DNA from: Dysgonamonadaceae bacterium
GTDB taxonomy: Bacteria > Bacteroidota > Bacteroidia > Bacteroidales > Azobacteroidaceae
Direction: 5' to 3'
Assembly: GCA_031260235.1 (NCBI GenBank)
Contig: JAIRKG010000107.1
Span: 1 to 12,588 of the forward strand
Length of the DNA: 12,588 nt
Positions 7,648 through 12,588 of the stretch are shown piece by piece (the first letter of the stretch is position 1; each line of letters starts with the position of its first letter). The notes under the pieces were generated by a model. That model searched no databases and was not told the origin of the DNA. It worked only from the letters and a program-made list of their open reading frames with translations. The position numbers and the translations under genes are program-made.

Positions 7648-8880
7648 ATGGAAAAGAAAATTTTTGAACTCACGACCGGTCAATTGAAAGAAATTGCCAC
7701 AACACTTCAAACAAGAATCAGTGAAGGACTCCGGGAAAACGGAAAAGAAATGCGTTGCCTTCCTACTTACATCGTTCCGAAAACCGAAATGTCGAAAGAA
7801 AAAGTGCTTGTCCTCGACCTGGGCGGAACCAATTTCAGGGCTACCGTAGTGGACTTTACGGGCAAAACGCCTATCATTCATGCCGGAATCAGGAAAAACC
7901 TGGAATATGTCATGAAAGCGCCCGAAGGCAAAACCGAAGAAGACCTTTATGCTGAAATCGCTAACTTGATTTCGCCGCTCAATCTGGACGGCGTAACATC
8001 AATCGGTTACTGCTTCTCCTATCCTTGCGAATCGACGCTCGACGGCGACGCAATCATGCTTTACTGGACAAAAGGCGTTACCATCAAAGGAATGGAAAAT
8101 GTGCTTGTCGGAAAATCCCTGATGGAGTACCTGAATGAACACGTCCAATCGGCAAATTTCACAAAAATTAAAGTGATTAACGACACGGTGGCCAGCCTAT
8201 TTGCAGGGTTGACCGACAACACTTCGCAAGCCCATATCGGCTTGATTGTAGGTACGGGAACCAACATGGCCCCACTCTTCCCTGTTGGAAAAATAGCCAA
8301 ATTAAATCCTGACTACAAACAAACAGGATTGATTCCAATCAATCTTGAATCGGGGAATTTTCACCCACCTTTCCTGACTGTGGTGGACAATAAAATAGAT
8401 AAATATTCCGATACACCCGGTGCGCAACGATTCGAAAAAGCTATTTCCGGCATGTACCTTGGACGGCTTTTGGAATTTACATTTTCCTGCGAAGAATTGG
8501 AAGCTAATTTCGATGCTGAAAAATTAACACGAATCATGAGCTATCCCGATATGTACAAAGAAAAATACGTACAAGCCGCTTTTGAAGTATACAAACGGTC
8601 GGCAAAATTAGTTGCCGCATCCCTGACCGGCCTGATTCTGACACTGATCGCTTCCTATGAAACCCCGATCACCGACATTCGTTTAACGGCAGAAGGTAGC
8701 CTTTTCTGGAGTGAAGATCAGAGAGGGCGGAAAAATGTCAAATTTGAAAGTTACAAAGACCTGGTCTTGAAACAGCTGAACCTGCTTTTGAACGAATTTG
8801 GTTACAACAATATTATCGTCCATGTGGAAAAAATGGCAAATGCTAATTTGATTGGGTCGGCGATTGCGGCGTTGTCATAA
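7648..8880 (+). CDS. Hexokinase (eukaryotic-type family)
   Basis: 410 residues, cytoplasmic; transfers phosphate from ATP to glucose and probably other hexoses. Motifs in order: phosphate-1 loop LDLGGTNFRA (56-65), sugar-contact CFSYPCE (122-128), INDTVA with catalytic Asp179, phosphate-2 GLIVGTGTNMAPL (198-210), sugar-binding Glu234 in INLESGNF, SGMYLGRL (267-274), and an adenosine-region EGSLFW near the C-terminus. This pattern is that of the hexokinase_1/hexokinase_2 family known from eukaryotes and from Bacteroides relatives, rather than the shorter bacterial glucokinase or ROK families. The start at 7648 is chosen because an upstream TTG lies inside the promoter; the sequence MEKKIFEL fits a family N-terminus. 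A strong hairpin follows at 8921-8960, so it looks monocistronic. Confidence 0.93.
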   Translation: MEKKIFELTTGQLKEIATTLQTRISEGLRENGKEMRCLPTYIVPKTEMSKEKVLVLDLGGTNFRATVVDFTGKTPIIHAGIRKNLEYVMKAPEGKTEEDLYAEIANLISPLNLDGVTSIGYCFSYPCESTLDGDAIMLYWTKGVTIKGMENVLVGKSLMEYLNEHVQSANFTKIKVINDTVASLFAGLTDNTSQAHIGLIVGTGTNMAPLFPVGKIAKLNPDYKQTGLIPINLESGNFHPPFLTVVDNKIDKYSDTPGAQRFEKAISGMYLGRLLEFTFSCEELEANFDAEKLTRIMSYPDMYKEKYVQAAFEVYKRSAKLVAASLTGLILTLIASYETPITDIRLTAEGSLFWSEDQRGRKNVKFESYKDLVLKQLNLLLNEFGYNNIIVHVEKMANANLIGSAIAALS

Positions 8881-8920
8881 AACGTTTAATCATTTTCCAC
8901 TTCCACTTACTATTCCTAAT

Positions 8921-8960
8921 AAACGGTCATTGAAAAGCTAAAACTTTTCAATGACCGTTT
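8921..8960 (+). terminator. 17-bp hairpin after hexokinase
   Basis: AAACGGTCATTGAAAAG (8921-8937) is the exact reverse complement of 8944-8960, with a six-base loop CTAAAA. It sits 40 bp after the hexokinase stop and about 60 bp before the PBP promoter. The downstream T-run is only GTTTGTTCT, so termination is probable but the element could also have another role. Confidence 0.65.
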
Positions 8961-9017
8961 GTTCTGTCAAAAAACATTCTAATACGAATTTATTGATTTA
9001 GTTTTAAAATAAACTTG

Positions 9018-9025
9018 TATTTTTG
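9018..9025 (+). promoter_or_regulatory. -7 box of the penicillin-binding protein gene
   Basis: TATTTTTG fits TAnnTTTG and ends 31 bp before the ATG at 9057. The -33 region is poor (TTGA at 8993, 21 bp spacer). A longer reading of the next gene from a TTG at 9015 would overlap this box. Confidence 0.5.
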
Positions 9026-9056
9026 TATATTCTTAATTGCAATATGTATAAAACAC

Positions 9057-11429
9057 ATGAAGAAAATTATTAGATATGCATGGGTGGTTTTTATCTCCGG
9101 CATATTGTCACTCGGATTAATTATACTCCTGATTACTAATGGAAAAATCGGCTATATGCCTCCGATAGAAGATATTGAAAATCCGATTGATAAATATGCT
9201 TCGCAGATACTTTCTGCGGACGGCGTTCAATTGGGAACCTATTCGGTGGAAAAGGAAAATCGGATCTATATCAATTATAACGACCTTTCTCCAAATATAG
9301 TCAATGCTTTGATTGCTACGGAAGATATCCGTTTTTACAAACATTCGGGCATTGATTTTTATAGTTTGTCGCGGGCAATTATCAAGAGGATTATTTTTTT
9401 TCAGAATGCGGGCGGTGCAAGTACAATTTCGCAGCAATTAGCCAAACAACTTTATTCGGCTCATGCCAACAGTACGTTCGAACGTTTGTTTCAAAAGCCT
9501 GTAGAATGGGTAATTGCCGTTCAATTAGAAAGATATTATACCAAGGAAGAGATTATCAATATGTACTTTAATAAATTTGATTTTCTGCACAATGCCGTTG
9601 GTATTCAATCCGCCTGTTGGGTTTATTTCGGTAAAAAACCCAATGATGTTTCCATTGAAGAGGCTGCGACGTTAGTTGGTATGTGTAAAAATCCTTCCTA
9701 TTACAATCCCGTCAGTAAAGCTCAACGCACGGTAGGGCGGAGAAATGTCGTTCTTTCCCTGATGGCGAAACATGGCTACATAACCGAAGCGCAGGGCGAT
9801 TCTTTGCAAAAAACACCCATGATTATAAGGTATAACCGCGTAGATCATAAAGATGGCCCTGCGCCTTATTTCAGGGAATATTTACGTTTAATGATGACGG
9901 CTTCCAAACCAGAAAGAAAAAATTATTCCGCATGGCAAAAAGAAAAATATAGAGAAGATTCCCTTGCATGGGAAACAAATCCTTTATATGGTTGGTGTAA
10001 CAAAAGAAAAAAAGCCGATGGTTCTCGTTATAATCTCTATACCGATGGATTAAAGATATATACAACTTTGAATTCTCGTATGCAAAACTATGCGGAAGAG
10101 GCAGTTGTAAATCATTTTTCGGGAGGATTGCAAGATAATTTTTTCAAAGAAAAGGCAAAAAGCAAAAATGCGCCTTTTTCCAGCAATCTATCGGAAAGTG
10201 AAATTAATAAAATATTGGATAGTGCTATAAAACAGACAGAGAGATATTATCATTTAAAGAAAAACGGTAAATCCGAATCCGAAATAAAAAAGATTTTTAA
10301 TACACCGGTAGAAATGACTGTTTTTTCATGGACGGGGGTTAAAGATACCATTATGACTCCTTTGGATTCCATTAAATATATGAAATCTTTCCTGCGAACC
10401 GGTTTTTTGGTTATGGAACCTCGCACTGGCGCTGTAAAAGTGTATGTCGGCGGAACTAATTACCATTATTTCCAATATGATATGGTCAATTCTGGGAAAC
10501 GGCAAATCGGATCGACGGTAAAACCGTTTCTATATTCGCTGGCGATGGAAAGCGGAATAACGCCTTGCGATGAAGTAATGCACGTTGAACAAGTGTTGGC
10601 AGACGAACTCGGAAGGCCATATATTCCTCAAAATACAGTGCGGGAGCATATTGGAGAAATGGTAAGCGTCCAGTGGGGTTTGCAAAAGTCGGATAATTGG
10701 GTTACCGCCTTTTTAATGAAGCAATTAAATCCTTATGCTTTGGTGCGTTTGTTACACTCTTACGGGTTAAAAAGTCATATTGATCCGGTTGTTTCGCTTT
10801 GTTTGGGTTCATGCGGTGCTTCTGTCAGTGAAATGGTTTCGGGATATTCGGCTTTTGCCAATCATGGCATTCGGGTTGAACCACTTTATGTGACGCGAAT
10901 AGAAAACAGCTATGGAAATGTTTTAGAGACCTTTACACCCCAAACCCGCGAGGTAATTACAGCCGATGCTGCCGGTAAAATGTTGTATATGCTCAAAAGC
11001 GTAATCGACGGCGGGACGGGGATGCGCGTCCGCAGGCTGGGATTTACCGGCGAGATGGGTGGAAAAACCGGAACTACACAGGAACATTCCGATGGGTGGT
11101 TTATGGGCTTCACGCCGTCTTTGGTCGGTGGAGTTTGGGTCGGCGGCGAGGAACGGTCCATTCGTTTTAATCGTATTGCAGACGGTCAGGGAGCGACTAT
11201 GGCGTTGCCGATCTTGGCCGAATTTCTCAAAAAAGTCTATAATGATCCGTTTTTAGGATATTCTACGGCGGAGCAATTTGAATATCCCGAAAGTTATTTT
11301 GATCCATGCCGTTCGTCCATTACATTTGAGTTTGAAGGTGAAGTAATCAATGGTCAAGACGGTCAGGCATTGGGTAATTCGCAGGACGATTCTCGTTCTT
11401 TTGGAAAATTAGATGATCTTTTTCATTAA
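9057..11429 (+). CDS. mrcA: Class A penicillin-binding protein 1A (transglycosylase/transpeptidase)
   Basis: 790 residues. A single N-terminal membrane segment (about 8-28) anchors it in the inner membrane with the body in the periplasm, where it polymerises and cross-links peptidoglycan. The GT51 glycosyltransferase domain shows ATEDIRFYKHSGID with catalytic Glu89 (87-100), GGASTISQQLAKQL (119-132), Glu150 in the FQKPVEW segment, and RYYTKEEIINMYFN (159-172). The transpeptidase domain has the catalytic serine motif STVK (486-489), SDN (545-547) and KTG (670-672). A Lys/Glu-rich insert of roughly 290-420 between the domains is unusually polar, common in Bacteroidota PBP1A proteins. Start at ATG 9057 is preferred over a TTG 14 codons upstream because the latter lies inside the promoter and would put extra hydrophobic residues before the basic MKK. 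Its own promoter and the tRNA promoter downstream suggest a single-gene unit. Confidence 0.95.
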   Translation: MKKIIRYAWVVFISGILSLGLIILLITNGKIGYMPPIEDIENPIDKYASQILSADGVQLGTYSVEKENRIYINYNDLSPNIVNALIATEDIRFYKHSGIDFYSLSRAIIKRIIFFQNAGGASTISQQLAKQLYSAHANSTFERLFQKPVEWVIAVQLERYYTKEEIINMYFNKFDFLHNAVGIQSACWVYFGKKPNDVSIEEAATLVGMCKNPSYYNPVSKAQRTVGRRNVVLSLMAKHGYITEAQGDSLQKTPMIIRYNRVDHKDGPAPYFREYLRLMMTASKPERKNYSAWQKEKYREDSLAWETNPLYGWCNKRKKADGSRYNLYTDGLKIYTTLNSRMQNYAEEAVVNHFSGGLQDNFFKEKAKSKNAPFSSNLSESEINKILDSAIKQTERYYHLKKNGKSESEIKKIFNTPVEMTVFSWTGVKDTIMTPLDSIKYMKSFLRTGFLVMEPRTGAVKVYVGGTNYHYFQYDMVNSGKRQIGSTVKPFLYSLAMESGITPCDEVMHVEQVLADELGRPYIPQNTVREHIGEMVSVQWGLQKSDNWVTAFLMKQLNPYALVRLLHSYGLKSHIDPVVSLCLGSCGASVSEMVSGYSAFANHGIRVEPLYVTRIENSYGNVLETFTPQTREVITADAAGKMLYMLKSVIDGGTGMRVRRLGFTGEMGGKTGTTQEHSDGWFMGFTPSLVGGVWVGGEERSIRFNRIADGQGATMALPILAEFLKKVYNDPFLGYSTAEQFEYPESYFDPCRSSITFEFEGEVINGQDGQALGNSQDDSRSFGKLDDLFH

Positions 11430-11443
11430 ATTTTTGTGAAATA

Positions 11444-11475
11444 TTTGGATAATAAAATTAAAGGGCTTAAATTTG
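11444..11475 (+). promoter_or_regulatory. Consensus Bacteroidota promoter of tRNA-Gly
   Basis: TTTG (11444-11447), a 20-bp spacer and TAAATTTG (11468-11475) form a perfect -33/-7 pair. The -7 box ends 11 bp before the mature tRNA 5' end, giving a very short 5' leader. Confidence 0.8.
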
Positions 11476-11486
11476 TACTTGCAAAA

Positions 11487-11559
11487 GCGAAAATAGCTCA
11501 GTTGGTAGAGCATAACCTTGCCAAGGTTAGGGTCGCGGGTTCGAGTCCCGTTTTTCGCT
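11487..11559 (+). tRNA. tRNA-Gly (anticodon GCC)
   Basis: Complete cloverleaf of 73 bases. Acceptor GCGAAAA (11487-11493) pairs with TTTTCGC (11552-11558). D arm GCTC/GAGC, anticodon stem TAACC/GGTTA around loop TTGCCAA with GCC at 11520-11522, variable GGGTC, and T arm GCGGG/CCCGT with loop TTCGAGT. The discriminator is T (11559), as usual for glycine tRNAs. The 3' CCA is not encoded and would be added by CCA-adding enzyme. It is read on the same strand as, and 57 bp after, the PBP gene, but has its own promoter and a strong downstream terminator. Confidence 0.97.
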
Positions 11560-11581
11560 CGTTTCCATTCAAATTTTATTA

Positions 11582-11625
11582 TATGAAACAAAAAAGGCGT
11601 CTCGCGACGCCTTTTTTGTTTCATA
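11582..11625. terminator. Bidirectional terminator between tRNA-Gly and rnpB
   Basis: A 20-bp perfect stem (11582-11601 with 11606-11625) closes on a four-base loop TCGC. The core GGCGTC/GACGCC is flanked by A6 on one side and T6 on the other, so either strand shows a GC stem followed by a U-run. It lies 22 bp after the tRNA and directly abuts the 3' end of the convergent rnpB, so it can end both transcripts. Confidence 0.9.
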
Positions 11626-11989
11626 GCCAATCTATAAGCCGGATTCTGTATTCCGAAAAACCGGAACGTCTGTCATTTATCTGGATTTAACGTCGCCGTT
11701 AAATTCAAGCAGTCCACCCCCCGACATCGGACGAGTAGTCCTACAATGCGCCGGTGTACATGACCTTGCAACCCTTAAGTTGTACGGCTTCCTGCATTGC
11801 TACAGGAACCGGTAAGCTCTTACCTTACCTTCTCACCCTTACCGAATTATCCGTGACAGGACAGTCCGGCGGTTATTTTCTTCTACTTAACTCTGCTCTC
11901 ACGAACAGCTATCCGTTAGATAGTAAGGCACTCTGTGTTGTCCGGACTTTCCTCTCTTTATTGCTAAAAAGCGACAGACCGACTGACTA
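11624..11989 (-). ncRNA. rnpB: RNase P RNA (catalytic subunit of ribonuclease P)
   Basis: About 366 bases on the minus strand. RNase P trims tRNA precursors at the 5' end, including the neighbouring tRNA-Gly. Conserved blocks read on the minus strand: GAGGAAAGTCCGGAC (complement of 11940-11954), AGAAAATAACCGCC, GGTAAGGGTGAGAAGG, AGAGCTTACCGG, and the 3' ACAGAATCCGGCTTATAG (around 11632-11649). The ends are set by the P1 helix: TAGTCAGTC (complement of 11981-11989) pairs with GATTGGCTA (complement of 11624-11632) over nine pairs including wobbles. The general layout is that of ordinary bacterial (type A) RNase P RNA. Any open frame crossing this interval on the + strand is antisense noise. Confidence 0.96.
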
Positions 11990-11994
11990 CGGTA

Positions 11995-12026
11995 CAAAAG
12001 TAAATAAAATATTGGGATTATTGAAA
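11995..12026 (-). promoter_or_regulatory. Promoter of rnpB
   Basis: Read on the minus strand: TTTC (complement of 12023-12026), a 20-bp spacer, and TACTTTTG (complement of 11995-12002), a full TAnnTTTG match. The box ends five bases before the P1 helix, so transcription starts at or just before the mature 5' end. Confidence 0.75.
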
Positions 12027-12288
12027 TTCACAAATGTATATACAAGATAAATTCAGAGTAATTGGATTTTACAAAATTCACAAATGGATTAGCAGATAAT
12101 TGTAAATCACATTTGTAAAAATAGAGTAAGATGTGATTAAAATGGAATTGAATGTACATTTGGATTAACAATAGAAAATACAGAAAAACAACCACATAAA
12201 AATATTAACTAATAATGTAAAACCCAGCATTTTATATGATTATTTAAAATATAAATTGTAAATATTGTGTCGTATTTGTGAATTACAA
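12021..12288. repeat. Inverted repeat flanking a 238-bp A+T-rich segment
   Basis: TTGAAATTCACAAAT (12021-12035) is matched by the reverse complement of 12274-12288 (TTGTAATTCACAAAT) at 14 of 15 positions. A further direct copy of AATTCACAAATG lies at 12075-12086, exactly 50 bp after the one at 12025-12036. The arms are short, and the left arm overlaps the rnpB -33 region. Confidence 0.5.
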
Positions 12289-12382
12289 GTGTATACATGC
12301 CGATGTTATGCGATTTAATTGATATTGTTAAGTGGTAATCAGGAATTTACGCATAAATATTAAAGTTTTATTTAAGTGTCTT

Positions 12383-12414
12383 TTTCTGTGATTTTCAAAA
12401 GTGAATTACATTTG
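12383..12414 (+). promoter_or_regulatory. Possible distal promoter of the right-edge gene
   Basis: TTTC (12383-12386), 20-bp spacer, TACATTTG (12407-12414). The boxes and spacing equal those of the rnpB promoter. It lies 80 bp upstream of a better promoter facing the same way. Confidence 0.4.
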
Positions 12415-12462
12415 TCGAAAACAATAATTCACGCTTGTAGTCCATGATTTTACGTGTGTGAA

Positions 12463-12494
12463 TTTGCAAGTGTGAATATTTCCGTGTACATTTG
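12463..12494 (+). promoter_or_regulatory. Consensus promoter of the right-edge gene
   Basis: TTTG (12463-12466), 20-bp spacer and TACATTTG (12487-12494) form a perfect -33/-7 pair, ending 45 bp before the ATG at 12540. Both boxes lie inside copies of the iterated motif. Confidence 0.7.
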
Positions 12495-12539
12495 TAGTGT
12501 CTAAATTTACAAAAGTCATACAAATAAATAAATTTAATT

Positions 12540-12588
12540 ATGGAAGAAAATGATTCTATTATCAATCCTGCAAGAATCCGGAAAATAA
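12540..12588 (+). CDS. Start of an unidentified gene (cut by the window end)
   Basis: An ATG at 12540 opens a frame that reads MEENDSIINPARIRKI and is still open at the last base; the terminal TAA-like letters are out of frame. The only support is the consensus promoter 45 bp upstream, the A+T-rich leader typical of this genome, and the sensible codons. Sixteen residues are too few to assign a family. Confidence 0.5.
   Translation, partial: MEENDSIINPARIRKI

Larger units (their letters stand above)
12027..12539. other. A+T-rich non-coding region with iterated GTGAATT and TACATTTG motifs
   Basis: More than 500 bp without a plausible gene, far richer in A+T than the flanking genes. Related short motifs recur: GTGAATTACAAGTGT (12279-12293), GTGAATTACATTTGT (12401-12415), GTGAATTTGCAAGTGT (12459-12474), TACATTTG at 12155, 12407 and 12487, and inverted AATTCACAAATG twice near the left end. 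TACATTTG is itself a valid -7 box, so the array may be a set of alternative promoters or a regulator-binding region for the right-edge gene. I see no RNA structure or riboswitch that I recognise. Confidence 0.55.

Noticed and set aside
11409..11630. Minus-strand open frame across the tRNA
   Set aside because: Contains the typical antisense-tRNA translation (NGTRTRDPNLGK); the tRNA cloverleaf explains the sequence.
11754..12050. Plus-strand open frame of 98 codons
   Set aside because: Antisense to the conserved core and promoter of RNase P RNA.
12027..12539. CRISPR array or iteron-type origin
   Set aside because: The motifs are short, unevenly spaced and in both orientations; there are no constant-length repeats or spacers, no cas genes and no initiator gene in view.

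Overview
The window reads as a chromosomal segment from a member of the Bacteroidota, most likely Bacteroidales. The evidence is: (i) repeated promoters of the Bacteroidota type, with a -7 box TAnnTTTG and, at the best sites, a -33 box TTTG or TTTC 20 nt upstream; (ii) no clear Shine-Dalgarno sequences; (iii) a lipoprotein with the TPR / beta-propeller / carboxypeptidase-regulatory / OmpA architecture of PorE; (iv) a eukaryotic-type hexokinase as found in Bacteroides relatives; and (v) an RNase P RNA with the usual bacterial conserved regions. I cannot name the genus from sequence alone.

Layout. Positions 1-860 hold the 3' part of a G+C-richer gene: a glycine-rich hydrophobic stretch, a proline-rich linker with a 14-residue repeat, and an unassigned C-terminal domain that could be a polymorphic-toxin tip. 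Positions 861-1237 are non-coding, with a weak terminator, a cluster of mosaic palindromic repeats and a G-quadruplex-like motif. Next come a PorE-like lipoprotein (1238-3202), mannose-1-phosphate guanylyltransferase (3250-4326), and a compact group ruvX, def and a secreted TPR protein (4396-7563). Separately promoted genes for hexokinase (7648-8880) and a class A penicillin-binding protein (9057-11429) follow. tRNA-Gly(GCC) and, convergent to it, rnpB share a 20-bp bidirectional terminator hairpin. About 500 bp of very A+T-rich non-coding DNA then carry iterated GTGAATT / TACATTTG motifs and lead into a gene whose first 16 codons are inside the window.

The core is housekeeping. PorE-like protein and PBP1A act at the cell envelope, and the guanylyltransferase makes GDP-mannose for surface glycans. 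RuvX acts on nucleic acid, Def on new proteins, and hexokinase feeds glycolysis. tRNA-Gly and RNase P serve translation and tRNA maturation. I see no CRISPR array, transposase, phage module or clearly new multi-gene system. The least explained parts are the two ends: the toxin-like fragment with its repeat-rich 3' flank, and the iterated-motif region before the right-edge gene, which also contains a 14/15-bp inverted repeat spaced like some Bacteroidota invertible promoters.
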